From Aselliscus stoliczkanus (lineage: Eukaryota; Chordata; Mammalia; Chiroptera; Hipposideridae), in contig CM066727.1 in NCBI GenBank assembly GCA_033961575.1, positions 120,516,434-120,580,433 of the forward strand: 64,000 nt of DNA, written 5' to 3'. The first letter of the stretch is position 1. Each line of letters starts with the position of its first letter. A model generated the notes under the pieces. The model saw only the letters and a list, made by a program, of their open reading frames with translations, did not search any database and was not told where the DNA came from. This document shows, piece by piece, positions 1-10,911 of the stretch. Position numbers and translations under genes: made by a program.

Positions 1-180
1 GTTGCTTTTCATGATTTCTCTATCCTTCTTTATATTTTCATTAATTTCCTTGAACATTCTAATAATCAGTGTTCTGAACTCTGTCTCCGATAGGTTGGTT
101 ACCTCTATTTCCTCTATTTCCACAGATTCAGGAAGTTTCTTCTGTTCTTTTATTTGTGTTGTGTTTCTTTGTCTCCCCAT
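1..180 (-). CDS. LINE-1 ORF1p, N-terminal part (partial at window edge)
   Basis: ORF1p is the trimeric RNA-binding chaperone of the L1 ribonucleoprotein. The start codon is the minus-strand ATG at 180-178, following an A-rich 5'UTR end, and the 60 codons to the window edge have no stop. The protein begins MGRQRNTTQIKEQ and contains the family-typical block TNLSETEFRTLIIRMFKE, which leads into the coiled-coil region. The same block is readable in copy B (about 7558-7608, plus strand), supporting frame and family. The RRM and C-terminal domains would lie to the left of the window. Whether the whole ORF is intact cannot be told. Confidence 0.8.
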   Translation of the reverse strand, partial: MGRQRNTTQIKEQKKLPESVEIEEIEVTNLSETEFRTLIIRMFKEINENIKKDREIMKSN

Positions 181-1020
181 TCTGGCTTACTCTTTGTGTT
201 TGCTTCAATATAACAGATAGATCCCCAGATTTCTCAGTCTTTTCTGGGTAAACTTATATGGTGTGTGTCCTTTATATTTGAATTACTCAGTCTCCCTATT
301 CTCCTGTGCTTGTATCTGAGGTGTTCCTTGTGTCGTGCGTCCTCACTTGTTGAAGTTTTAGTTTTGATTACTTTTGGTTTGTCAGTAGGTGGGATTGACT
401 CCCAGATTGATTAGCTGTGAGGATCAGCAGCTTCTGCAGTTTATGAGCTGCTGTGAGAGGATTGACCCCTCTGATGAAACTTGGACCCTATGGGTCTTAG
501 TACCTGTAGTAACTTCTTTTTGGGTGTGACTCTTGTATGTCAAACCCAGAAATGCTCTGGTTTTATCTAAAGTTGGCCTCCGGGTATGATGATTCTTGTG
601 TCTGTTTGTTTGGACCCACTGCTGCAGAGTGATTTTAGAGCATAACAGATCAACAAGAACAACCTCCGCAGCCACCAAAATTAAACAAAATGCTCGCACA
701 ATTAAAAACAACAAACCATCAAACTACAGTCAAATTTTACAGAAATATCAATCATACTAATGAAGAAACCAAACAGAAACAAAACAAAAACCACATACTC
801 AATAATAACAGAAGAGGAAACAAAATAAAATACAATATCCTAAAATAAAAAATAGAATAAACATGAGAAACCGATTAGCTATACCTAAAAATAAAAAATA
901 AAAATAAACTAAAATAATAATAAAAAAGTAAGAAAAATTTAAAAAATAAAATTTGCAGAAAAAAGGAAAAGAGGAAAAGTATAGCAGTGAGAAGAATGAA
1001 TAAAATAAGAGAGAAAGTGA

Positions 1021-1062
1021 GGGTGGGGAAAAAAGAAAAAGAAAAGAAAGAAAAAGAAAAAG

Positions 1063-1093
<31 letters not shown>

Positions 1094-1165
1094 TTGTCTA
1101 CACACCCATATATATGGACATATATTCACCTATATACACCTATATATATATGCATATATTAAAAA
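1021..1165. repeat. A-rich tract and (TA)n simple repeat in L1 5'UTR
   Basis: A GAAAA-type purine run at about 1031-1078 is followed by TATATA stretches at about 1079-1093 and 1123-1165. It lies within the copy A 5'UTR; copy B has an equivalent T-rich tract at 6001-6130 on its own sense strand. Confidence 0.8.
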
Positions 1166-1938
1166 CTACAATATGATTATAATGAAATAGAAATAAAAAC
1201 CAAAAACAACCAAGATAAGCAGCCAATAAAGGAAAAAACAAAACAGAATAAAACCAAACAAACCAAAAATACCCGTGCTGGTCTAGGCTAAAGTCCACCA
1301 AGCTCTCTTCAGATTGTCTGCTGTACAAAAAATTCCTGTGCGTCTTGTGGGAACAGTAGGCCACCTGATGCCTAGCGTGATCCTGGCACTGCAGGTTTGC
1401 TGTACTTGAGTGTGGTTGTGACGTGTGATTGGTGGTTTTTACAAAGTCACTGCCTTTTGCTTTTGCCTGTCCCAAGGCAGGCTGCACCCCCAAAGGCTCA
1501 ATGAGTGTCTCTGGGCACCCTTTTGGTTGACAGCCGTGGAGAATTAAAGAATTCCTCACTACCAAAAGCCTGCTGCTAAGAATCTGTTAATTAGTGCCTC
1601 AGCAGATGAACCTGCCCTGCCTCCCAAGCCTTGCCTAAAGGTGGGGCGGGTGGGTAGTCTCACTCTGCTGCCTTTACTGGGTGGAAATTCTCAACCCCCT
1701 GCAGGTAAGGATATCTTCCTAGTCTGCCCCTATTGCTCCCCTTCAGGAGTCAGTTTAAGACTGTCTTGGCGGTGGACAAAGTTTGTGGGAGTGGGTGAGT
1801 TATTGGGTTGTGTTTTTTTTTTGATTTCTGTTCAAGAGTAGAAAAAGGGCAAAAAAATAAAAAACATAAAAATCACCAAAGCCCCAGTTCCAACACTGTT
1901 TCAAGCTAAGGCCTTTGCCTCTTATGCTCCAGCGGGTT

Positions 1939-2550
1939 CCTGCTGCTCTCCCAAAGGGTCTGCCGGGATTTAGGGGAATTGCGCGCACCCTACCGTGTGG
2001 CCAAGATCCCGCTCCGCGTCTCTCGGGGACCTGCGTCTCCACCCGGCGCACTGCTTGTCCGAGCGAGTCCTCTTTTTCCCCTGCTCCCGGGTTCCAGGCT
2101 TCTGCCTCGGAGCCGGCGCGCCCGCGCGGAAATCCTGCTGCTCTCCCAAAGGGTCTGCCGGGATTTAGGGGACTGCGCGCACCGTGCTGCGTGGCTCCGA
2201 TCCCCGCTCTGTCTCTCCGGGATCTGTGACTCCAGCCGGCGCGCTGCGTCTCCGCGGGCGAGTCCTGTGTTTCCCCTGCTCTCCGGTTTAAGGCCTCTGC
2301 CTTGGAGCCGGCGCGCGCCCGCGCCGTTCTCCTGCTGCGCTCCTGGAGGGACTGCCGCCGGGGTTCAGGGGACTGCGCGCACCTTTCCACGCGGCTCCGA
2401 TCCCCGCTCTGTCTCTCCGGGACCTGCGTCTCCGCCCAGCGCGCGCTGCTCTGTCTCTCCGGGACCTGCGTCTCCGCCCAGCGCGCGCTGCTTCTCCGCG
2501 GGCGAGTCCTCTGTTTTCCCCTGCTCCCGGGTTTCAGGCTTCTGCGCTCC
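1939..2550 (-). repeat. Three tandem ~195-bp monomers in L1 5'UTR
   Basis: On the plus strand each unit begins CCTGCTGC(T/G)CTC, at 1939, 2134 and 2331, giving periods of 195 and 197 bp. Shared blocks follow in the same order: CTGCCGGGATTTAGGGGA or its variant GGGTTCAGGGGACTGCGCGC, then CTCTCCGGGA(C/T)CTG, then GCGAGTCCT, then CTGCTCCCGGGTT and CTTCTGC. The third unit is longer because of an internal 42-bp duplication. The layout resembles the monomeric promoters of rodent L1s. Confidence 0.85.
2406..2489 (-). repeat. 42-bp direct duplication inside third monomer
   Basis: The segment starting GCTCTGTCTCTCCGGGACCT occurs at 2406-2447 and again immediately at 2448-2489 with no visible difference. 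It includes CGTCTCCGCCCAGCGCGCGCTG. It looks like a very recent tandem duplication. Confidence 0.9.
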
Positions 2551-3029
2551 GCGGGACCCGGTGGGCACAGAGACTGATCCCTGAACCGGGAGGGTGCAGG
2601 GACTGATCTTGCCCTGTCGCTGCGGGGCTCTGCACCCTGCTTCCTGGGGAACGCGGGTGCAGCTCGCACCTCTGCACAGTCGTCTCCTCTCTCTCCTCCC
2701 GCACTTGCCCGGCCTGAGCTTCTGCCTCAGACCGCAAACCAACGCGCTCTTGCTGAACTCTAGGTGGGCCGCGGGCCGCAGGGAGCGAGCCGGGGCAACA
2801 CTCACCGTGACTCAGCAGCCGCGGGTGCGGGCTGCACCTCACGCGTCTCGCCGCCTTCCCCTACTCGCCCGGCCTGCCCACCTTCCAGCAATCCTTGTGT
2901 GGAACTCTTAGTCGCTCTGTGTGATGAGTAGATGTCTCTTTGAAGCGTATTAGAAGTTCAAATTGTGGATATTTCCAGGGGAGATTTCATGGAGCCCTCC
3001 TCACAGCCGCCATCTTGCCCCTCCCTCCC

Positions 3030-4660
3030 AAAAAGTGATTTTTAAAAAAAAGCACTGCTGTTTGGGTTCTTGATCCTTTAAAAACATGTGGTCTGAGATC
3101 CACCTTCCCATCCAGCCACCACATCAAAAGCCAGTGACCTTGTTTTAAGCTGAATGTTGCTCATCGCTTTGATGTTCACATCCCCACTGTCTTGTACGCT
3201 CCTATTACTATTGTCCATTCTTATTTGTATTGACAGAGCCATCATCAGGATAAAGCCAACCAAAGCAATTGCAATAGGTCTAAAGCACAAGGTACCCTCA
3301 CACCAGGCTACAAGCCAGGGAGTTGGGGTAGGGGTGGGCAGGTAAGTTAGAGAGCTAGAGGGAAGGAAAGTTTTGATGGAGACTATTACGAAGAAGAGGA
3401 GCTCACATTGATCAACAATGTATCATCGTCCCTTTCTGCTCCACATCTCTCTCCTTCCCCTCCTCACCTCCCCCAAAAAACAATAGGCAATACTATTCCA
3501 TCCATGCATTCATACATCCTTCATATCATCTTTGGTTGCAAGCAATAGTCAACAATCCTGGTTGTTTTCAGCTAAAGTAAAATGTACTGAGCTGTTATAG
3601 GGTCTCACAATCCTAATGATAGTCAAATGTAAAAAAATGACAAGACCCAGGAATACCTGAGGACTGGGCAGTAGGAACCACATCAAAGGTGCTGCAGAAG
3701 CTGTCCATCCACATGCTGATACAACTGAGATGCAGATGAGATCCGAATGACCACAACTATTGTTAGTCCAAACTGAGTCTTTGTGTGAATTAGAACACGG
3801 CACCTCATCTGGGGGGAAGCAGCCCTGTAGGTGCTGGGATTGGCAATCAGACCCCTGTTGATTTTCAGTCCACGTTGATCTTGAACTATGACCATTATGA
3901 ATAGGGTACAATCTGTGTAATCCTTCCTATGACTCTACAATTGGGCTGTGCCTGACTGAAGCAGAAAGGGGAGGGGAAGAGGACCTGAATCATTGCATAG
4001 TCTAGTGGGAGATGGGCATCACATGCAGTGAGGAGTTCCTTAAAAGGGAAAATAGAGGAGGTGATGAAACGAAGACTTCAATATGGGGAAAAATATTGAG
4101 AAAAATCCATTGCACACTGGAAGATCTAAACGTGTCATTTGTTACATTTTTGCACTTCTAGTTTTCTCTTGAATGAAAATAGAGAGGCTCTGAGTAGAAC
4201 AAAGGATGAAAAGGATTTTCTCCATTTATGGATTTGTATGGACTCCAACATTCCTAAGTTCAGCTTCAATATACTTTCATAAGACCTCATATAAGTGACA
4301 TTACAGAAAAAAGATCAATTGTCAATGTTAGATAACTAGGAAATACTTTTTGCATCTATTTATGACAGCAATTTTAGAGAGTGAGAATTATACAAATTAT
4401 ACAGTTTAGAAATTGAGGTCTTTAATAACACAAATGCTTAAGCCAAATTTGGTTTTGTTTAAATTAATTGCATGCATGTCTAGATGATTAATCATATGTT
4501 TTTGGTATATCTGGGATAAAGTAATATAACACCTCTAAAATTTCATTTTATATCTTTATAATGATCCAGTAGCCTTCTGATGAAACATAAATTAAATACA
4601 CAATTTTAATTTCTGTTCTTTCTTAAAACCTCATTAAAATGAAAGTAATCAAAAATGGTA
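3030..4660. other. Intervening unique or highly decayed DNA
   Basis: This lies between two L1 copies. Short open frames at 3078-3345 and 3549-3911 show no recognised domain and no homologous structure. I see no gene, RNA or clear repeat here. Confidence 0.5.
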
Positions 4661-4669
4661 AAAATGACT

Positions 4670-7479
4670 TCTGGTAAAATGGTGGAATAGACGCTGTGCC
4701 AACTGTCTCCCAGGATCACACAATAATTTATACAACATTCAACCTCAGAAGTCCCCTGAACACTAGATGAACAGAACCTCTAAATGAACGACTTAAAGAG
4801 GAGGCCACGTCGAGTCTGGTAGGAGGGGCGGAGATGAGAGAGGGTGAACCCCTTGAGGGATGCCCCAGCTGTGGGGAAGCTCTCCAGTTTGGGGAGAGAC
4901 CTTCTGGCCCCACACTGAGCTTACCAGCCCAGAGTTACTTTGCCGGGAAGAGAAGTTCCATGATAACTGGCAGTAGAAATTAGTGAGGACTCTCTTTGCT
5001 CAGCTCGGTGAGGCTGATGGCGACTAGAGAACCAGTGGAGCTGGCACACGAACTCGCTCGCTGTGAGCACTCACCTGGTTCCTGGTGGAGGGAGTAGCTG
5101 TGTGAGCCGGGCCCGGGAGCCTGTGGGGAGGGACTGAACTGAGTGCCTTTGGCGTGGGAGCTGGAGGTTTTGGGACCATTGTTTCCCTGGTGTGGGGCTT
5201 GCACAAGAGTACTACACAGGTGGGGACCATTTTTTTTTTACCATTGGGCCCTTTCACAGAGGGTCAGGTCCAGGACCACCTTGGTCTGGTGGAATTGGCA
5301 CAGCAGTGTGTGTGTGCGCGTGTATGCGCATGCTGCCTTGGAGCCCCACCCTCCACACAGCCAAGGAAATGCCTGGTGGGCGAGCTCCGGCTCTAACAGG
5401 CTGTTCATTGAGGCGTGGTAGTGCGCCAGCCACCTTGGGTCCCCGCTGTCTGCACTGCGCATGCAGAGTTCAGGCTGGTGATTGGCTGTTGGGCTGCTTG
5501 ATCTGTGAGCGGCTGATTGGGACAGGCTGAGACTAGGAGTTATCCTGGGAGTGTTGGGACTTGAGCTGTGTGCCTGCGAGATCCAGCTGGGGATTCCTGG
5601 CATGTTTGTGTGGGCTCGTTGCTGGTGTAAGAGTGCATGTTGCTCTGACTTGCTGGGGAGCATGACCAAACCCCGTGGTGAACTGGGGGCCTGCCCTGCC
5701 AACCTAGAGCTGTGCTGCTGGGAGCACCCTGATCCCCTGGTGCCTGACCCCCACCTACACAGGCCACAGAGCGTTTTTTTTGCAGCTGCAGACAGCCCAC
5801 AACAACCTGTGAGGATTTTTGGTGGTGAGCACAGTAGCAGAGCACACAGCAGCTAATTGGGGAAAGCTCACTGCAAGCCTGAGAGGGAGGCCAGCACATG
5901 ATGCATTGAGCTCTTCCCTCCAACATAACTGGTGCTAAGTTGCCCAGAGACTCTCTGTTGCTGAGCAAGTAGTCTGCAGATTAAAGCAGGCAGAGAGCCT
6001 TTTCTTTTTTTTTTTAATTTCTTTTTTTCCTTTTTTTTTTTTACCCTTTTTTTCTTTATTATTATTTTTTTCTTTTATTTCTCTTTCATCTTTTTGTTCC
6101 TTTTCCTTCTTTTCTTTCATCTGTTTTGTTTTTGTCATTTCTCAGACTTATTTATCTGGATATTGCTTTGGTCAGTGTTTTATTGACTTGTTCTCCTGTT
6201 TTTGTGTTTGTGTCTCTTTTGTATACTTTTGTTTCTCCTGTCTGATCATTGCTTATTGAATTTCTGTGGGAGTGTATTTGTTTTTTGGTGTTGTTGGGTT
6301 GCCTTGCTTTGTTTTTGTTTTATGAAGTGGATGTGGACCTAGCACTGGTCCAGGAGCTGAGACTATACTGAATTTGTAGAGACTACTGACCAAAGCCTTT
6401 ATGCACCTGTAACACCATCTCACCCACCTATAGCTGCATTGCCAGGGGCAATTGGGTGCTGAGATGACTGGCACCACCCCCACAAACTGTGGAAAAGGTT
6501 TCTTACAACAAAAGGTAGTTTTCAGAGCCCTGAGGTCATCTTTGTGGTGTTCCGTGTTCACAAACCTGCACCACAGCCACATGAGAGCAGCTTTTGTGAA
6601 TCTGTGAGCTCGAGGTGGAGGCTGGCTGTAGTGCCCTTGTGACACTATACAAGCGGATCACAGGCCAGGTATTGGTATAAGACCTGAATCTGCATCAACA
6701 TCTTAAAAACTACCAATCACGTCACATAACTCACTTAACCTCCATCCTGCCAAGCTAGTGCCACATTGCAGAGGCACCTTCAACACCTGGTTTGATAACC
6801 AGACACATGCCCCTAAAGAGTCTCTTTCAATAGGTGGGCTTTACCCGCATCTGTCAGGTGGCAACAGGCCTAGGGAGCCCTGGACCTTTTCCTAAACTGC
6901 CTCAAGACCAATATAGGGGGCAGGCAGCTTCAGTTCACACAGAGACCATCCCCACATGACCCCAGGTCCAGAATGGGCAGCAGCAAACTGCGTACAGCCT
7001 TGAGGCACCTACCAGGTAGCTACAGACCCGGAACAGGCAGATCTGAAATGGCTCTGAGTGGGAGCCCCACCAAAGACACCAGAACCAATATATCCAGAGG
7101 CCAGTGTTAGACAAAACCAGAATACTACCTGGTTGACCCTACAAGTGGCACTCTCAAAAGACATTTTCCACAGGCACAAGAACCCACAGTGGCCAAGCCC
7201 CCTCTGAGGGCAATCAACATCCACACAGCATCTCATACACTGTGAATAGAATTAATCCTCCCAGCTAATCAGTCTGAGGGTCAATCCCACTCTCTGACAA
7301 GCCAGAAGCAATTAAATAGCAACTTCAAAAGTGACACCTCTGGAAAACAGAGGACAAGAGAATACAGAGACTGTGCAATCTGAATAAAAAGGACACATAC
7401 TACAAGATCACCCAGCAACAACTGAGGAGCATAGGTGTTCTATCTAATACATTGAAGCAATCACAAAGTGACCACCAGA
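4670..7479 (+). promoter_or_regulatory. L1 copy B 5'UTR
   Basis: It begins near 4670 (CTTCTGGTAAAATGGTGGAA) and runs to the ORF1 ATG at 7480. It includes a GC-rich first part (about 4800-5930), a (TG/CG)n patch at about 5309-5334, and a long T-rich tract at 6001-6130. All open frames in this interval are shadows. The function as an internal promoter is inferred from the family; the copy is old and probably silent. Confidence 0.75.
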
Positions 7480-8324
7480 ATGAAGAAACAAAGAAACATG
7501 TCCCAAGTAAAAGATTAGAAGAAAATTCTAGAAATGGAGCTAAATGAAACAGAGGTATCCAACCTTTCAGAGACAGAGTTTAGAACATTGATGAAAAGAA
7601 TGTTTGAGGAACTTAGTGAGGACATAAAGAAGGATAGAGAAATCCTAAAAAACAACCAGTTAGAACTAAAGAATACAATAACTGAAATGAAGAACACACT
7701 CAAAGGAATCACCAGTCGATTAGATGAAGCAGAGAACTGGATCAGCGATTTAGAAGACAAATTAGCAGAAATCACCCAGTTGGAAGAACAACAACAACAA
7801 CAAAAAAAAAACAATGAAAATAGTTTCAGAGACCTGTGGGACAACATGAACACAACAACACATATCATAGGAATACCAGAAGGAGAAGAGGGATTGAGAA
7901 TGTATTTGAAGAAATAATGACTGAAAACTTCCCTACCCTGGTGAAGGAAATTGACATACAAGCTCAGGAAGTGCAGAGAGTTCCAAACAAGCTGAACCCA
8001 AACAGGTCCACACCAAGACACATCATAGTTAAAATGGCAAAGGTTAAAGACAAAGACAGAATCCTAAAAGCAGCAAGAGAAAGACAGCAGGTTACATACA
8101 AAGGAACACCTATTAAACTAACACAGCTGACTTGTCTACAGAAACTCTGCAGGCCAGAAGGGACTGGCAGGAAATATTCAAAATGATGTAAAATAAAGGC
8201 CTACCCAGCACAGCTATCACTTAAAATTGAAGGAGAGAAAAAGACCTTCTCAGAAAAGAATAAGCTTAAGGAATTCATTACCACCAAGCCGGCATTGCAG
8301 GAGATATTAAAAGGGCTTTTTTAA
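7480..8324 (+). pseudogene. LINE-1 ORF1 pseudogene (copy B)
   Basis: ORF1p is the L1 RNA chaperone with coiled coil, RRM and C-terminal domains. The start MKKQRNMSQVKD at 7480 is followed by an in-frame TAG at codon 13 (7516-7518). The coiled-coil part reads on in the same frame (7534-7917), then a frameshift near 7890-7910 moves the reading to the frame of 7836-8186. The RRM is recognised by KMAKVKDKDRILKAARE (about 8030-8080), followed by QVTYKGTPIKL. A TAA at 8184-8186 interrupts the C-terminal domain, which continues as FITTKPALQEILKG before the natural stop at 8322-8324. At least three inactivating lesions are present. Confidence 0.9.
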
Positions 8325-8516
8325 ACAGAAGAAATTGGAAAACTAACTAATCTAAGAAGACCAGAAATACAAATAACAAAATGGCAATACATATGGACCT
8401 ATCAATAATCACTTTAAATGTAACTGCGCTAAGTGCTCCAGTCAAAAGACATAGAGTGGCTGAGTGGATAAAAAACAGGACCCATCTATATGCTGTCTAC
8501 AAGAGACTCATCTCAG

Positions 8517-8625
8517 GGCCAGCCGAGTGGTGCAGTGGTTAAGAGCTGGCTTGGGATGCCAGTGGCCCCGGTTCGGATCCCACATATGAGGGCCAGTGAC
8601 ACTGCCCTCAAAAAAAAAAAAAAAA
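8517..8625 (+). mobile_element. tRNA-derived SINE, short type A, in L1 ORF2
   Basis: The head GGCCAGCCGAGTGGTGCAGTGG contains a Pol III A box (TGGTGCAGTGG, 8528-8538) and a B box (GGTTCGGATCC, 8570-8580). The tail is CACTGCCCTC then poly(A). Exact 16-bp TSDs AAGAGACTCATCTCAG flank it at 8501-8516 and 8626-8641, so it inserted into the already resident L1. It resembles bat Rhin-1 type SINEs; this family name is from memory. Confidence 0.95.
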
Positions 8626-10764
8626 AAGAGACTCATCTCAGATCAAAAGACACACACAGACTGAAAGTAAAGGGATGGAATAAGATATTTCATGCAAATG
8701 GAAAGGAGAATAAAGCTGAAGTAGCAATACTTGTTTTGGACAAAATAAACTTTAAAATGAAGACTACAATAAAAGACAAAGAAGGGACTATATAATAATA
8801 AAGGGATTAATTCAACAAGAAGACATAACCCTTGTAAACATCTATGCACCCAACATAGGAGCTCCTAAATATATAAAACAGATTTTGACAGACATAAAGA
8901 CAGAGATCAACAGTGACACATAGTATGGGACTTCAACACCCGGTTGTCACCAATGGACAGATCCTCCAGGCAGAAAATCAATATGGAAACAGCTGCATTA
9001 AATGACACTTTAGACCAGCTGGATTTAATCGATATTTTTAAATCATTTCACCCCAAAGCTACAGAATATATATTCTTCTCAAGTGCACGTGGAACATTTT
9101 CCAAGATAGACCACAGTCTAGGCCACACAACAAGTCTTAATAAATTTAAGAGAATTGAAATGATATCAACTTCTTTTCTGACCACAATGCTATGAAACTA
9201 GAAATCAATTATAAGAAGAAATCCGGGAAGCTCACAAATACATGAAGGCTGAATAACATGCTATTAAAAAGTGAGTGGGTCAAAAATGAGATCAAGGAAG
9301 AAATTAAAAACTATCTTGAGACAAATGAAAATGAAAACACAACAACCCAAAATCTATGGGATGCAGTGAAAGCAGTCCTAACAAGGAAGTTCATAGCTGT
9401 ATAGGCCTACCTAAAGGAACAAGAACAATCTCAAATCAACAGATTACTTTTATGACTAAGGGAACTGGAAAAAGAACAACAAAACAACCCAAAAGGGAGT
9501 CAAGAAAGGAAATAATAAAGACCAGAGCACAAATAAATGAGTGAAATAAATGAAATAAAGACCAAGAAAACAATACAAAAGATCAATGAAACCAAGAACT
9601 GGTTTTTTGAAAAGATAAACAAAATTGACAAATCCTTAGCCAGACTCACCAAGAAAAAGAGAGAGAGGACCCAAATTAATAAAATCAGAAATGAAGAGGA
9701 GAAATGACAACAGATACTACAGGAATACCGAAAATTTTAAGAAAATACTTCAAGCAACTATATGCCAACAAATTCGAAATCTGGAAGAAATGGATAAATT
9801 TCTAGAAGCATACAATCTACCAAGTCTGAACCAAGAAGAAACAGAAAATCTGAACAGACTGATTACTACCAAAGAACTTGAATCAGTAATCAACAAGCTT
9901 CCAACAAACAAAAGTTCTAGACCAGATGTCTTCACAGGTGAATTTTACAAAACATTCAAAAAGAATTAATATCTATTTTCCTCAAACTATTCAAAAAAAT
10001 ACAGAAGGAGCAAAGGCTCCCAAGCACATTTTATGAGGCCACCATTACTCTGATCCCAAAATCTGACGAAGATATTACAAAAAAAAGAAAACTGTAGGCC
10101 AATATCCCTAATGAGCATAGATGCAAAAATCCTCAACAAAATACTAGCATACTGAATTCAGCATCACATTAAAAAGATCATACACCACGATCAAGTGGGA
10201 TTCATTCCTGGTATGCAAGGTTGGTTCAATATGTACAAATCAATTAATGTAATACATCACATTAACAAAATGAAAAATAAAAATCATATGATCATATCAA
10301 TAGATGCAGAAAAAGCTTTTGACAAAATCCAGCAGCAATTTATGATAAAAACTCCTAGCAAAGTAGGAATAATGGGATCATATCTCAACATAAGAAAGAC
10401 CGTATATGATAAGCCCACAGCAAGCATTGTACTCATTGGGGAAAGGCTAGAAGCTTTCCCCGTAAGATCAGGAACAAGATAAGCCTGCCCACTTTCACCA
10501 TTTCTATTCAACATAGTTCTGGAAGTTCTAGCCCCAGCAATCAGGCAAGAAAATGAAATAAAAGGCATCCAAATTGGAAAGGAGGAAGTAAAATTGCCAT
10601 TATATGCAGATGACATGATATTATATATAAAGAATCCCAAAGACTCCACCAGAAAACTGTTAGAACTGATAAATTAATTTAGTAAGGTAGCAGGATACAA
10701 AATTAATATTCAGAAATCAGTTGCATTTGTATACACCAATAATAAACCATCAGAAGAAGAAATC

Positions 10765-10911
10765 AGGGGCTGGCCGAGTGGCTCAGTTGGTTAAGAGCTC
10801 GCTCAAGAGTGCGAGCTGAGCTCTGAGCAACGGTGGTTCGATGCCAGCCCGAGCTGAGTTGCCGTTGAGCTGCCAACAGGTGGCAGGATGGCTCAGTTAA
10901 AAAAAAAAAAA
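10765..10911 (+). mobile_element. tRNA-derived SINE, type B, in L1 ORF2
   Basis: The start is GGGGCTGGCCGAGTGGCTCA, with an A box at 10779-10790 (TGGCTCAGTTGG) and a B box at 10835-10845 (GGTTCGATGCC). The 3' body is TTGAGCTGCCAACAGGTGGC...GGATGGCTCAG plus poly(A), which differs from type A. TSDs AAGAAGAAATC flank it at 10754-10764 and 10912-10922. Confidence 0.93.

Larger units (their letters stand above)
1900..2890 (-). promoter_or_regulatory. L1 copy A internal promoter region, CpG-island-like
   Basis: This is the GC-rich, CpG-dense part of the copy A 5'UTR, in sharp contrast to the AT-rich surroundings. L1 5'UTRs act as internal Pol II promoters in mammals. The position and composition fit that role, but promoter activity is inferred. 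It includes the tandem monomers at 1939-2550. Confidence 0.6.
1..3025 (-). mobile_element. LINE-1 copy A: 5'UTR and ORF1 start, young-looking, cut by window edge
   Basis: Reading the minus strand, the element begins at about 3025 with a GGGGCAAGATGGCGGCTGTG-type L1 5' end. It runs through a GC-rich 5'UTR (about 2890-1900), then a purine/pyrimidine-skewed A/T tract (about 1130-720), and reaches the ORF1 start codon at 180. The ORF1 N-terminus is clean and open to position 1, so the rest of ORF1, ORF2 and the 3' end lie outside the window. A full 5' end, many surviving CpGs and an undamaged ORF1 start suggest a recent insertion. Open frames within 424-2842 are 5'UTR shadows, not genes. The boundary at 3025 is judged from where L1 similarity stops; the TSD cannot be checked because the other end is missing. 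Confidence 0.85.

Noticed and set aside
1800..2842. Long open frames up to 289 codons on both strands
   Set aside because: They coincide with the stop-poor GC-rich L1 5'UTR monomers; Arg/Ser/Pro/Gly-rich composition is what GC-rich noncoding DNA gives.
3078..3290. 70-codon minus-strand frame with a hydrophobic segment
   Set aside because: No recognised protein, no upstream or downstream continuation, and no poly(A) or TSD for a processed pseudogene.
5143..5968. Overlapping frames of 80-154 codons
   Set aside because: They lie within the L1 copy B 5'UTR on both strands; no domain and no start context.
10779..10845. tRNA gene (A and B boxes present)
   Set aside because: The tRNA-like head belongs to a SINE with poly(A) and TSDs; no acceptor stem pairing expected of a functional tRNA. 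The same applies to all other SINE heads here.
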